A stretch of DNA of 64,000 nucleotides, taken from assembly GCF_000224145.3 (NCBI RefSeq), contig NC_020173.2, positions 5,837,039 to 5,901,038 of the forward strand, read 5' to 3'. The position numbers were made by a program, and so were the translations under genes. Under the pieces are notes generated by a model. It was given only the letters and a program-made list of their open reading frames with translations. It had not been told where the DNA came from and searched no databases. Positions 1 through 24,082 of this stretch are shown one piece after another; position 1 is the first letter of the stretch; each line of letters opens with the position of its first letter. The stretch comes from Ciona intestinalis (taxonomy: Eukaryota > Chordata > Ascidiacea > Phlebobranchia > Cionidae).

Positions 1-245
1 GCTTTGTATTTGAAGTGTGTAAGATGGTACACAAACATAAGTATATGGGACCTTATAGTAGAATAATATATGTGTACAAGCTGTAATGAATAGATTAAAT
101 TGCAGGTTAAACCAAGGGTTGGCAACCTTTTTGTTACAGGTTACTGTTACATAATTACAGTAATTTTGGTTTAATTTTTTTGTGGCAGGACATTCAAACA
201 ATTCAAGTAGTTAAAACAAATAGATACAAGTGTTTAAGTTTCTAC

Positions 246-2743
246 CTTTAGCATGAGGACATTGGTAACATGTCCGTATGACAAACCAAGCTGTATGACC
301 TCATTGTCAGTTACGTCACCCGGCAAGCTACGTAGGTGAACCACTTTCGAGATTTGGCTTGGATCCAACTTCATCTGTAATGATAAAGTAAGCAAATATG
401 ATATAAAGGATAGTAAACATTGGGGTAATGGTCGGCTCTGGCTTAAATCCAAGGTCTTATTGTTTATCCCACAGTATGATTTCACCCATATAGAATAGAA
501 TGTGCATATACAATGTTGGGGTAATGGGCCAACTCTGCACTAAATCCCAGGTCCCATGGCATGCCACACCATAGCATCCTTACCTTCTTAGCCCCATTAT
601 CCACACTTCCAAGTCTGGAAGGATCATCACTGTTCCTCTGTAATGTAAACAATGTAGTTAATAAAGAGGTATATAGGTTTTTTAACTGCCTAAACCCCAT
701 TTTAAACAATAAAAGTAGCTATGTTTTCTTGAGAAGTAGCCAACTTGATTTTTCTCAGCCCGAAGACAGAGTATAAATAGTAATATTTTAATACTATTAC
801 AACGAAAAATATAAAACATTTATTATAGTAACAGTAGCTGCAGTTTACATGCATACATCTAAGGCAGTTCAGCAGTTGCACGCTACTCAATACAAGGTAT
901 GGAGTCCACCAATAGATGTAAGAACATAGACAAGAATGTGCGAGTTCATTCGTTCAGACGCATTTTTAGGTCTGTATTTTTGTCCGCGCCGTTTTAAGTA
1001 TGCGGTAAGATTGTATTAATCGTAACAAACAAGCAGAGCCAAAGTATTTTGGCATTCAGAAAAGCCTAAAACTAATTTGATTTGTTTATAAAGTTAACTG
1101 ACTTCATTTTCGTTAGCCACGGGGACGTAATAATTTGAGCGCCTTGCCAAGAATGTCTATGTTCATTCATTTAAACATATATATATATATATAAGAAGTC
1201 TGTCGACTGGGTGTTGGGGTAATGGGCCGTATCTTGCCTAAACCCCAGGACCTTCAAGAAGGACCTCACCCATATAGAATAACATGGACAAAAATGTCTG
1301 GTATTGTTCGCTACAGTTTAAGTTCATGTTAGATTGCATGTTAGCGAATGGTAAGACAAGACTGTTTTAATGCAGTAATAACGGCGCATATAATAGGAGA
1401 CCTAATAACAGTAGTCGGGAGCTTGTGACAATAATTCTGTGTTGTTTGCTACAGGTTTTAAGTCTGTGGTGAGATCGTATGGCAGACAAGTGTGTTGCTG
1501 CGTAACGAATGCGCTGCTTGAACACGATACGTCGTATGCTGGGCGCAAATAACAGCTCAAACATAAGACGTAGTGTAATGATTCTATACAAACAACGATG
1601 GCGTATACCAGATATTTGCCGCTTCAGAATAACTAACTGAATGCGATAAGAATATTGGATTAAAAGATAAGATTTGTCGTCGCTTCTGCTAAACGTAGTT
1701 GCGATGTTAAGGATATTTGCCGTTTCGACTAACTGGAAACAATAGGAATTTCGGAAAACCATATTTTTTATATTTTTGATATATGAGAAACACCATACGT
1801 GTATTATTGTATGGTGGGGTAAGAAGGGACACGTCCCGTGTTTTCAATCCGTTTTATCGTCCCATTTGCTAGTAAACGATAAATATTTATAGAAATGTAT
1901 AAACGTATCCTCATGGCTCTAAAGGAGCGTTGTTAATGTTAAAAATATGATCAGGTAATATGGGATATTATGTGCCAACGGTACCATCTTACCCTACAGT
2001 ATTATTCTACAGCGAATGACAACACCGTTCAAATAGAACACCTTTTTACGATTATGAACAATTTCCAAATACGATAAAAACTTCGCTTTCTGCTTAACAC
2101 ACATCGTGTTTTTTAGATAATTGTGTTGTAATTAAACTGATACGTCATACCAACCGCGCTATTACGCGAGAGCAATTATTTCTTGCGCCATACATAACAT
2201 AATTGTTATTTATCTCTTCGAATACGATAGCGAAAATCAAATTGATTAAAACAACTAAGGGAAGGGAATTAGCGGCAATATGACAGTCGTTAAAACACTG
2301 TAAGTAAAAGTTAAAAATGCGGCCTTCAAACCAATATATGGTAAACTCACATTGAGTTGTGAAAAATTAAATAAACAAATTACTATGCTATCAAGAAAAC
2401 GGTGTGCATAAGTCGTATAGAACTAGGTTTTGAGTAATTCGCGGTCGAATGAAAGACTTAAATAGGCTTTCCGGGCGTGCTGGGGTGTTGGGCCAAATCT
2501 GGCCTAAATCTCAGGTTTTTGACAAAGACCTCAACCACTAAGAATAAAAAATCCACATCTGTAAGTTACCTTGGTAGCTGTGGGTATAATTGTATGTTCA
2601 AAGGGGCCTGCATTGAACATTACTTGGGGTGCGAGTTGTGTAGGCCCTGCAATACACATACTAGGAGGGCACGCAAGGGTTGGCACACTAACTTGTTGCA
2701 CAGTACTGGGGTGGCCGGTAACCGGCAGGAAAACCAAAGACAT
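246..2743 (-). CDS. PTBP1: Polypyrimidine tract-binding protein, N-terminal exons (partial)
   Basis: RNA-binding splicing regulator of the PTBP family; the gene continues off the left edge. Three coding exons are visible on the minus strand: 2570-2743, 584-637 and 246-374, all phase 0 with GT-AG borders. The first starts at an ATG in a good context (CACAATG) and ends PTATK. The second starts RNSDD, matching the vertebrate PTBP1 exon junction ...GTK/RGSDE. The third holds the start of RRM1 ([14 protein letters not shown], then VTNVLMLK, the RNP2-type strand and first helix) and stops at the conserved boundary just before the GKNQAF-type RNP1 exon, which is not in the window. Only about 119 residues are seen. 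The first intron (638-2569) is filled with repeats. PTBP1, 2 and 3 cannot be told apart from this part; the symbol is a family label. Confidence 0.82.
485..590 (-). repeat. 97-bp repeat family, single copy
   Basis: Copy of a dispersed repeat whose plus-strand text runs 'tgttggggtaatgggcc', then 'ccatggcatgcc'. It lies in the PTBP intron next to exon 2. The same family recurs near 1210, 12180, 21050, 29930, 37370, 55430 and 63340. Adjacent copies show a period of about 97 bp. Confidence 0.75.
1205..1285 (-). repeat. 97-bp repeat family, partial copy
   Basis: Partial copy of the 'gttggggtaatgggcc ... tcacccatatagaata' repeat in the first PTBP intron. It is preceded by a short (TA)n run at 1178-1193. 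Confidence 0.6.
1810..2003. mobile_element. MITE, diverged copy
   Basis: Degenerate member of the palindrome-ended MITE family: it begins 'atggtggggtaagaaggga' and ends 'ccatcttaccctacagta'. The internal landmarks 'cgtcccatttg' and 'atgatcaggtaatatggga' are present. It lies in the first PTBP intron and is older than the intact copies. Confidence 0.6.
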
Positions 2744-5700
2744 TGTGGCAAAACTACGGTTTGAGTTTAATTTAGCAACTTTAAAATATCCTTAATTGCT
2801 GAAAACAAGTTATAGGTAATTTGAAACCTAAGACATTTTAGCTAAATTACGTATTTTATTGACTGGTTTTATTTAGTTAAAAAAAATAAATATCTTCTTA
2901 TGCTAAAACGATGTAGCTTTTATTAAATGCGGAATGTGTCAAAAACCTTATCAAAAAGAGTAAAAAATAACTTATAAATTATAATTTTTTGATACAACTC
3001 GTTACGTAATTTTTTTATACAACTCGTTACTAAACTAAAACTAATTTCTTTACACAGGAGTTTACACAACGTCAAAGTTTGACAAACCTATTAAAAAGAA
3101 AGTTCGTTTCGCATACAAGCGTAACAAATTGCCTTGCGCTCTGACACCTGCGGTAAGTAAACGAATACGAGGTGTTATAACTGATTGAGCGAATGCGTTG
3201 CATTGTAATAGACGTTTTGTGAAACAATCTTTCTGGCACTTATTTGCGTACTGATGTTTCAATATTCTCTATAGGTTCAAACCTTGACGCAGCTACCATT
3301 GCCTACCATGGTTTACTGTTGCTGCCAGGTTTATTACGTTTTGTATTTTAAATCAGTTCTTTTGGCTTTTTATTTGCGTACCGATGTTTCTCGCCGTCCT
3401 ATACAGGTCGTCTTCAACAGGCTTAATGAAACTCAACAGCGCAAAATACTGGTACGAAAAAGTAAGGAAAAATAGTATATATGCCCGTAATGGACTAGCT
3501 GTAAAACCTGGAGCTGTTTCTGTCTGCTTTTAAACTAAAGAGTGCTTTATAAAAAATGCTTCGAAAGTGGTTTTATTTTACGCTGATACGGTAGGGGGGG
3601 AATATAAGTACTACAATGAGCAAACTGCCGAAAACCTGCGTTTAAATCTAGACCTGTTTCTGTCTGCTTTTAAATTAACGCGTGTTTTATAAAAATGCTG
3701 CGAAAATGGTTTCGTTTTACACTGGTCGATATGATACGTGGACACAACGGTTTCAAATTCGTTCACTGAAACATATGGCGTGGTTAACACAGCAAATATT
3801 TACTTGCACAATCCTGTGTACCCTGAGCACAGTTTGATATTGAAAACTCATTTTTCATCCAGACTAGAAAACCGGTAGCTCCGTAACAGGAGGCTGCTAT
3901 GAACGGCTGATTAGTCACCGGGCGCGCCTCTTTCTAACTTGTCGCTGCGATTAAAACGAAGCTTCATAAGCTACAGGGTGGAATTAAAAGTTTAAACGTT
4001 GAGTAACTGGAGTTTTTTCGGCTAAAATCGTAATTAATTGGCGACTTCGGTTAGGCCGTAACGCCTACAGCTACAGCCTACATAGACATGAACAGGATAT
4101 TATTCTGACATAATTATATATTATAAAGATGATACCGACATTGCTTTAATAGCTACAATGAGTTGTATAATTTCGAAGATCAAAGCGGTTACGACTTATG
4201 AAATTTTCAAGATGTCAGAAATTCGTTACAGACAAGGTCGCCGCAAGAATGCGGTTTTAACCATAGTAGAATTGAGTTATCTTGTCGTGCAGATTAACTA
4301 CAGGCAGCTGCTTAAGTAGACAATACGAGATAATTGTTACACAGCGAGCGCTAATATTGATTTCAAGTTTTGGGCTAAGACGAGACACGCATTCAAGCGA
4401 AGGTAGAAAACTTGGTTTTACGACTTCTAATAGGTTGTCTAAATCTAATAAAGTTGTTTAAAAAACATAAAAAAAACGAGTTGAAATTAAAGTTTTGAAT
4501 TGAGTGAAGGCCGAAGTTAAAAGACGAAGATTTGGTTTAATTGAACCATACGCGAAAGCATACAACTGGTAAACAACGGCTTTCATATGCAGAATAGAAT
4601 TAAAATTAAAGCACATACTTTAAACTTCGAATTTTAATAGTGGTTGCAATACAAGTGATTGGTTTTAAAGGCGAACCTTAACAAAGGGCTGTTTAACAAA
4701 GAATACAGAGCTAAAATCGAAGCACTGAATTCTAACTGGGAATTTTAGACTGTGGTTTAAACGCAAAGTTGTCATAAGACTCTCAACTATGCGTAAAGGT
4801 CAGACCGACAAACTTAAAGCGAACATGGAGTAAAACTTGGTTTAACAACGATTTTCAAATAATATTGAAAATTTGAAACGCTCGATTCGAAACTGCAAAT
4901 TTAAAACGGAGTTCCAAACACGAACTTGTTGTCACGCGATTCCTTTATCCCTAGTTCAAGAATCAAAATTACAGCTTTACAACCTAATTCGTAACTACAC
5001 CTGCAAGCATATAGTTCTGCTAAGCAACCTAGACACGGAGTGTAAGCTTGAATAGACCTCAGGACTTAATATTAAACATAGGCTGGCGTTACAAGGAAGT
5101 GGGCAACAGGAGTAATGACTTGTCGCCAGCGTAGCTACTAATTATGGTTGCCCGTCGTAAGAATAGATGGGAACGGGAAATCCTCTGCTACGTAAAGTAT
5201 ACGGGTGAGAAGACAGCCAAGCGGAACGGTGACGACTCAAAATGAGACGCTACTTTGTGTTTTTGAGCGCACTGAAATTGGGTGGTTGGGTTATTATTAA
5301 CTATAACCATCGAGAGGTATTTACAACCTGTCAGTTTTAAAGTGAGATGCGAGAAATTGGTTTGACCTTAGAAACCACGTAGGAAATCTTGGATTAAAGA
5401 AAAGCTTCTCCTAGTACGAGTATTTAACACAAGAGATAAAACACGGAACTTCTGGTCAGTTTCAATACAAACATAACGGCCATATTTATATACGATTTTC
5501 GTTGTCTCGGTTAAAAAGCTAAAACTGTAGCTATACAAGATATAGCCGTCAATCTATACAAGATATACAACGAGCAATAAGCATCGTCGCTACAAAACCA
5601 TCGATCTTTAGTAATTTCAGAAGTAAAAACAATTTTACATCCAAAAATCAAGCAAAATATGTAAAACCTTGGTAAAATACGTAGTAAACAACCATTTTCT

Positions 5701-5950
5701 ATGAATTGCGCGCACGCTAAACAGCTGATTACACATAAATCGTCGCCGGTATTTGCGCAGAAGTGTTTAGCCCTATCCTGCATCTAACTTAATTGGTTTC
5801 AACTAACTATGATAAATTGCATGAATCTGGCTCTGATCTACTGCTTATAAAGTTGGATGATGCTTGTAACAAAATAACAATCAAGAAAAAAGTGCTACAA
5901 AAAAACGTAACAAACAAATCAAGTCAAGCGCTTTTTTTCTGGTAGTTATA
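2744..5950. other. AT-rich intergenic stretch, no gene recognised
   Basis: No exon chain or known domain is visible on either strand. The open frames are short, with no splice context supporting them. Small local duplications occur: 'tacaactcgttac' appears twice near 2993-3030, and an 80-base segment beginning 'tgtttctgtctgcttttaaa' is present at about 3511-3590 and again at about 3656-3735. Upstream regulatory sequence for PTBP is likely near 2744-2900, but I see no specific site. Confidence 0.5.
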
Positions 5951-5974
5951 TATTTCGTGTAAAACCGCATCATC

Positions 5975-6365
5975 AGTCTCTAATACGAATAGAAAACTGC
6001 GATTCTGATGCCTTTGAGGTCGGTAGCTTCAACTAAGCTGATCGGTTGGCTGTCGTCGCGCAGAAATAACTGGCAATTGGCGTTTAACTGGATATTGAAT
6101 ACCAGTCTCGGGCATTCATTGCCAGCCAAGTAGAAAGAACAGTGCTGGCTTACCAGCTCGCTATAGACCACTGCCATTGAATGGTTGGGTTGGTGTAGCG
6201 TGGAGCGACGTTACGGATGAAGGTTTAGCTTTGTCGCAGTTCTACATGTTTAGCGTGGAAGTCGCTACTTTGAAACGGAATTTGCAAAGAGTTGGTGGCG
6301 CTAGGTCACAGACAGTGAGTTCCTGACGAAAACACGACGTTGCTACCACTGTGGGCGTGTGTGTC
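5975..6365. other. GC-richer island with an open frame, function unknown
   Basis: About 390 bases at roughly 45-52% G+C by eye, against about 35% around it. The minus strand is open for 65 codons (5980-6177), starting ATG in a usable context and containing a balanced, protein-like stretch (QLNANCQLFLRD, then DLKGIRIAVFY). I do not recognise it. It could be a small gene, an exon of an unknown gene, a coding relic of a mobile element, or foreign DNA. The right side runs into a SINE fragment from about 6330. Confidence 0.3.
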
Positions 6366-6560
6366 CTGAGGCAAGACATTTATGACTAATCGGCATTTCT
6401 CCAATCCAGTGGTCACTTATGGGTTGTCCAAATTGTTGGCCAAACAGAAAAATAATAATCACCCACAAAGTTACATACGTGGTAACTCGTAAGGGAGCAC
6501 GAGATGTATGAAACAGAACACCCGCTAAAACGACTGTCGTTGCCCCGCCATGCGAGGATA
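6330..6560 (+). mobile_element. SINE, core and tail
   Basis: SINE body with the landmarks 'gttgctaccactgtgggcg', then 'tgtcctgaggcaagacatt', 'ccagtggtcacttatgggt' and 'aatcacccacaaagttac', ending in the family tail 'cgactgtcgttgccccgcc' and 'aggataaa'. The tRNA-like head is missing or too diverged to see. Confidence 0.7.
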
Positions 6561-9260
6561 AACAAATAAGCTACATGGATTCAACACTAACCACGAAACA
6601 CGCTCGTTTTAAAACCTTCTTCCCACTTTGCTGTCAACATGGCGCAATTACATTTGTATTTAATGAAAGAAACTAATTCCACTTGGACTGTAGGCATCCA
6701 ATGTCAGCAATGCAGGAAACCATTAGTCTGCTTCACCTCTGGGTTAAATTGCACCACGCAACTGCACACCAAATAATTCATTTCAAAACCAGCCATGCAA
6801 TATATTATCAACACACTGCCTACTGCATGGGGAAACGTCATCTATTATTGTGTGTAAGTAACTGTTATTCCTTTTATTGGGTTGGGAGAAAACGAACCTT
6901 GTCACAAAGTTTAAAATCAATGGTTCAAAAAAGGGCCATATTTTGATGACTCCAATGACCCCCAAAGTATCGTACTTTCATACAGTTAATTTAATATTGA
7001 ATCATAATAATTTTTGAAAAGTTGTTACTGCAAGTTCTAGCAACACCATTTGGGCTTAATTACAGAGCTTATTAATTAATATTGTACATTATGTCACATC
7101 AGGACAGCTTTGTTCAAAAAGATTCTGAATATATATATGTTATATATTCTCATTTTAAGTATCCCTTTTTACTGGATCCTAGTATAAAAGGTTAAAACTA
7201 CTGGTAAAGAGTTTAAACATTTGGACAACGATTTGAAAATATTCCACCAGTTGACAAGATAAATAATAACAAAGCAATGTTGACATAGAGTTTAAGCAAA
7301 GTTAATATTGCCTTTAGAAGCTTCTGGCATACCAGGTAAAGTTGTGATAAGGCAAGTCAAAGGAAACAGTCGTTTGAGTTACGTCTGTCTCTTGTTTCCT
7401 TAGAAAACAAACTTAGTATAATAACTCAATATGGGGGAAAGGAGTGTCTTCTTCTATTCGATAACAAAGATTTGTTTACAAAATATTCAAGGATATCCCA
7501 CATAATAAAGCGTTGGGGGAAGTTGTAACGAAATCATGCGTCATTCCTTATTCATGGGATCTTTTGTTGATTGATGGCATGTGGTGACATAAGATACCTT
7601 ACCCCTGCAGTTTGTATTGTTGGCTTGTATGAGTAATCTTAATTGCAATTTACAAAGAAAAATGCTCATGTATTGGTTATGGTTCACTTGTTTTAAGTGT
7701 TTGACTTTTTTAATTAGTGTTTCACTTTCAGATGAATGAATATAGTGTATTAGTATGCTACTTATTTATCTTCGCATGGCGTAGCAATGTCTGTTGTTAT
7801 AATATAAAAAGCCTACAAGTTACCATGTATGTAAATTTATGGGTGATTGTTTTATTTAAGTGTGGCTGACAAATTAGACAACCTATTATAAAACCTGTAA
7901 CAAATTGTTATTGTCCAAACGCCAATTGACTCTAGCCACTACGCCACACCCCTTGGCCTTGACTTTTATTAAGTGTGGTAAACTATACTGTGACCATTAC
8001 CAGTTAATAACGTCTAACAGATTATTTGTGCTCAAGCAGCAATAAAAAGCTGCAACTAAATAGCCTTGGTTACTAATTACATGCATTATGCAAAGCGCAA
8101 TTCAAGTTACAGTAATTTAAATCTCTTTCCTAATTCCTATGATACATGTGCATAAATCCCATGGCACTAAACAATGTAAATGGATTACTCAACTCCATAA
8201 AAAGCTCTCATAATAAATTTGATACTGAGAGGCAATAGATATATAAAAACAAAACACTTTGTGCGTTTATTGTTTGTAGCAACACTAAGCCAACATTATT
8301 GTTAAATATAATATTTATATATAAGAATACTTTGCATAAATGTAAATGTTCAACCTGTTTATGCATAATTATATTTAATGCCGTCACTGAAAAGAATCAA
8401 AGTTTAATTCGAGGTCGTATCAGTTGTTAAAACATACATGAGCGTTTCATTTTGTTTGATGAAGGTAAAATAAAGTACCTTAATTTACTACAAGTTCACA
8501 CAGTTGCGTTGATTTTACAAAATTCCAGGACAATAAAACATGTCAGTTGTACGCAGGTTTGTATTTTATGGATAAATTGCAATTTGAAAATCAAGGGTTG
8601 CTGCAACCCAAGCAAAATTGTCGGGGTAGGCTTGCATCCACTGTATAATTCAATACGGCTGTGTTAACACTTTACAAGTTATGTTGTAACTAGTTATGTT
8701 GATTAATGCTATGAAGACAGTTTACTTTAGTGCGAACCTACAGTTCCCTATTTTAAACCATTTATAATAAATTACACATCAAGCTTATCAATCATAATGC
8801 ATGTCATAATGGTGTAAACATATTACATGACTCATATAGAGATTAAAACAGTTTTGTGATTGGTAACCTTGCTAAATATTTTAATACGGCGCCGAAACAC
8901 TTTTGTGCAGTTTTAAAGTTAATTTTGACATACAAACATTAGACTTTTTTAAAATAAATTATACAGTAGGTATTAATGAGCCGTAAAGAATATTTTAACA
9001 CCAAAATTAAAAAACTATTGCTGGTTATTAGCCGCAGAAATACTATTACTAATGATGGCCTTCTTGGATGACAATACAATAGCATATTTTATACAAAACC
9101 TGTGTTTTAAATACTTACAGAAAGTATCATATAGAATGAAACATATTTATCTTGGAATACAGTGAAGAATTAAATCAAAACGGGAAAAAATGAATTAGAA
9201 ACAAAACGAGTTGTTAAAAACATAGAAGTAAATTTGTATAAATAAAACACCCAGAATAAA
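6560..9260. other. AT-rich intergenic stretch, no gene recognised
   Basis: I see no gene here. Base composition is uniformly AT-rich with frequent stops in all frames. A weak SINE-tail remnant lies near 7840-7960 ('gggtgattgttttattta', then 'ctagccactacgccaca'). Confidence 0.5.
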
Positions 9261-9263
9261 TAC

Positions 9264-9448
9264 CTTTGTTCCGTATGAAGGTTCGTAAAAGTTCATCACT
9301 TTCATATTTCCTCCACAGCTTGTATGTTTGGTCTTCAAAGTAATTTGCTCCGCTTGTAATTTGGCAAGTGTGAAGTGTACAGCATATACAGCAACAGCAG
9401 TAAGGACCAGAACAAGAAAATGGCCCAAATATAATGTCAAATATGTAT
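9264..9448 (-). CDS. Possible internal exon with a membrane segment, unassigned
   Basis: An open frame bounded by an acceptor (gtgtag, ending at 9449) and a donor (AAAG/gtattt at 9263). It would encode a strongly hydrophobic run (HFLVLVLTAVAVYAVHF) followed by a polar part with TSCGGNMKVMNFYEPSYG. There is no ATG in frame, so it would need an upstream exon, yet only 330 bases separate it from the oppositely oriented B56 gene. I do not recognise the family. It may be a chance open frame. Confidence 0.27.
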
Positions 9449-9782
9449 CTACACTTGTTTAATGTACCTTTTATGAAAATAGAAGCAGTATTGCATTAGA
9501 CAAGTAACTATCTAAAACGTTTACAACCAATCAAAGCAACAATCACGAAATTCAAAACAAATGAAATAAAACAAACAAAACAACTAATTTCATGACGTCA
9601 TATTTGCCGAATTTACCGAAAACATGTTGTTGTCGGTAATTTCGACAAATTTGTCACAATTGCAAAAAGACTAATTATGAAGTCACAAAATAAGATAAAA
9701 TAAATTTTTAGGTAGTTTTAAAACTTTTACATTGAAGCAGGTCATATTTAGTTCATTTCCAATTCGTAAAAGTCTGAAAAAT

Positions 9783-11495
9783 ATGATGTCGACTAAAACC
9801 ACTCCGCTGCCATTACTTGCTAATACTCCTGTTCATGCCCGTTTGGAATTATTTGCCAAGAAAATGCATTTTTGCTGCCATACATTCAACTTCGAAAAAG
9901 TGAATATAGAACTGAAAGAAAAGGAACTTAAACGAATCTACCTCACAGAAATCATCCATTTTATGGAAGAGAGCAAAGGCATTTTAATCGAGCCAATATA
10001 TGCGATATCGTTTGCTATGTTTTGTCGAAACGTTTTTAGAAGTTTGCCCCCTAAAAATCCGGATTATGACCCCGATGAAGACGACCCTATTTCGGACCCC
10101 GCTTGGCCGCATCTTCAACTTGTGTATTCGTTTATCGTGCGAGTACTGGAGTCTCCCGATTTCCAACCGAGCGAGGCAAAGCAATTTATCGACCACAAAT
10201 TCGTAGAGCATTTGATTGAAATGTTCAGCAGCGACGATATTAACGAAAGAGAATGTTTAAAAACTGTCCTGCACCGAATTTACGGCAAGTTTTTAGGCCT
10301 CAGGTCGTATATAAGGGGCGAGGTTAACAACAAGTTTTTAGAAGTAATTTACGAAGATTTATCATTTCCTGGAGCTACAGAAATACTCGAAGTGATGGGT
10401 AGCATTATAAACGGCTATGCATGTCCGTTAAAACATGAGCATATACATTTCTTGTTTAGTGTCTTACTTCCGCTACATACATCGTCAAAGTTGCAGCAGT
10501 TTCAAGCCCAACTAGTATACTGCGTAGTTCAGTATTTAGAAAAAGACCCGAGCCTTACGGAGAAGTTCACCAAACGATTCTTAAAACTGTGGCCTAAAAC
10601 CGTTACCTCAAAAGAAGTCATGTTTCTTGGCGAACTGGAAGAGATAATAGACGTCATGCAACCGGCAGAATTCCTAAAAGTGCAAGAAGACATCTTTTTG
10701 CGACTCGCGAAATGCATAAAATGCGAGCATTTTCAGGTAATTTGATATAGTAAGGTGGGAGAAGATGGGACAGCTTTTCATTCGATTTCTCGTCCCATTC
10801 TGTAGTAAACAGAAAACATTCAAAGAATTATAAAACCGTGTTTTCACGACTTATAGACTCGTTTTTACGACTCATAAACTGGTGTTAATTGTTTAAAACA
10901 CGATCAGAATATTTAGAAATTATGTGCTAAAACTGTCCTATCTTTCCCCACCCTACTAAACATAGCGTATATCTAGCCGTTGACCTGCTCCTGTCTATAT
11001 TATAAATGAATGTAACTTATTTATCTTCCCATGCCGGAACAACGGCAGACGTTATAATATAACACGGGTGTTATTTTTCGTTAAGTGTCTTGCACAATGG
11101 GACACCCCCTAACGACTGAATTCCAATCGTTTTAACGAATTATTTTTCCCGCTAAGGTAGCCGAGAGAGCGCTGTACTTCTGGGACAACGAATACATAGT
11201 CAGCCTTATCGAAGTCAGCGCTGCACAGATTCTACCGTTGGTATTATCAAGCCTTATTAGCGTCTCGAACCACCATTGGAATAAAACGATCACATCATTG
11301 GCTGCAAATATACTGAAGAATTTCATGTCCGGAAACCAGAAGTTTTTCACAAAGATGGTCATGACGATGAAGAGTAAGAAGCAAAGTGAGAAGGAGAGAG
11401 CTGAGAGATCAAAGGAGTTGTGGAGGAGCTTGGAAGAGCAGGCTGCGATGAATAGGAAGATTGAAAATTCTTCTTCTGTTTTGGAAGAAAAATAA
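9783..11495 (+). CDS. PPP2R5: PP2A regulatory subunit B56 (B'), nearly intronless
   Basis: Regulatory B56 subunit that selects substrates for protein phosphatase 2A. Exons 9783-10736 and 11157-11495 join in phase 0 (HFQ/VAERA), giving about 430 residues. The frame is open upstream to 9732 but has no ATG there, so I take the first ATG of the doublet at 9783/9786. HEAT-like B56 landmarks run the whole length: [137 protein letters not shown] and [15 protein letters not shown], then a charged coiled tail. B56 genes usually have many introns; this one has a single intron, filled by a MITE. Several normally fixed positions are changed (for example CCHTFNF for the usual C..VFDF type), so it looks like a diverged, partly processed retrocopy with an intact frame. 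Confidence 0.9.
10747..10959. mobile_element. MITE in the B56 intron
   Basis: Palindrome-ended MITE: left end 'agtaaggtgggagaagatg', right end 'tatctttccccacccta'. The internal motif 'aaacacgatcagaatattt' is typical. It accounts for about half of the only intron of the B56 gene. Confidence 0.85.
11015..11135 (+). repeat. SINE-tail fragments in the B56 intron
   Basis: Fragments carrying 'gtaacttatttatcttccc', 'aacggcagacgttataata' and 'cacgggtgtta', the 3' tail of the SINE family in reverse order relative to a plus-oriented element. Confidence 0.55.
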
Positions 11496-11559
11496 TAAAG
11501 CGTTTAAGTGTCATTTGTTTTAAAGCTTATTTGAGATTTTTTTGGTGTGGTGTGAATGA

Positions 11560-11790
11560 ATGCAGATTATTTATCTTTACATGGTTGGGCAACGATAGTC
11601 GTCATAACTTTTACTATGTATGTAACTGTGTGGGTGATTGTTTTAATGTATAGCTGACAATTTGGACAACCCATTAGTGACCACGCGATTGGAGTAATTG
11701 CCTGTCTCTTGTCCAATGATACATACACCCACAATGGTAGCAGCATTGTGCCTTGAGCTCATGCCCTCTGGTCTGGATATCTACTGAAAT
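11560..11790 (-). mobile_element. SINE, minus orientation
   Basis: Read on the plus strand, it goes from the tail ('gcagattatttatctttac', 'gggtgattgttttaatgta') to the core ('aacccattagtgaccacg', 'ggtagcagcattg') and the remains of the head ('gagctcatgccctctggt'). Confidence 0.7.
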
Positions 11791-12074
11791 GCTATTTAAT
11801 TAGGTCGCAACCATCATAAAAATCTAATATAAACAAATCAAGTATGTTAGTTGAACATTAGTGTGGATACAGACAACGCTAACAATGGCAATAAAATGGA
11901 GTATTTAATCCTACGTATGCAATTAATGCAAAATAAATCAAGCAATTTAAGATTACATGCAAGAAAAGATTAAGCTTTGAAACACAGCACCTTGAACAAC
12001 TGAGCAAAGAATAAACAGTGAGGATATTATTAAAGAATCTTTCACACTATATTGAAAAATAAGAGAAAATGTGT

Positions 12075-23621
<11,547 letters not shown>

Positions 23622-23699
23622 ATTGATATGTAGTATCCTGGTGCACAGTGCACGGGCGAAACTATATTTCCTTTATATCTGTATGGTGCATTAAACTCT

Positions 23700-23745
23700 A
23701 ACAAAAAACTAACCTGTAAAAAAGAAAAAGATATAAAAAAAATTA
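23700..23745 (-). promoter_or_regulatory. Candidate 5' acceptor site upstream of KDM4 (possible trans-splice acceptor)
   Basis: On the minus strand a long pyrimidine tract (tatctttttcttttttacag) ends in AG at 23714, about 93 bases before the KDM4 ATG. No matching upstream donor is evident before the TCF20-like stop codon 370 bases away. In tunicates such a site could accept a spliced leader or join an untranslated exon. The site is seen; its role is inferred. Confidence 0.4.
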
Positions 23746-24082
23746 GTAATATTGTTAAGACTGGAATATGAATGATTGTGTAAACTTACTGAGGGAGTAA
23801 CACTTGGAAATTAAACTATGTTACAATCGAATACAAACATTACAGCCAATATATAACAATTATTGCCATTATAACTTCTGACATCACTGAAGATGGTTTT
23901 AGTTTTGAATCAGAACGCTTGAAATAAAGACAATTCTGTCATAAAAATATGGGTAGTTATGTTTGTAATAAAAATGACCAAAAAAATTTCTGTTTTATGC
24001 ACCAAAAAAGTTACATTTTATTATTTATATTTGTACTAATTTAAAAACATGAAATGTCAATGAGGAAAAAGTTTTGTTTGCT

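Noticed and set aside
1367..1762. 131-codon open frame on the minus strand in the PTBP intron
   Set aside because: Arg/Leu/Ile-rich composition, no recognisable motif and no splice context; it lies in repeat-bearing intron DNA.
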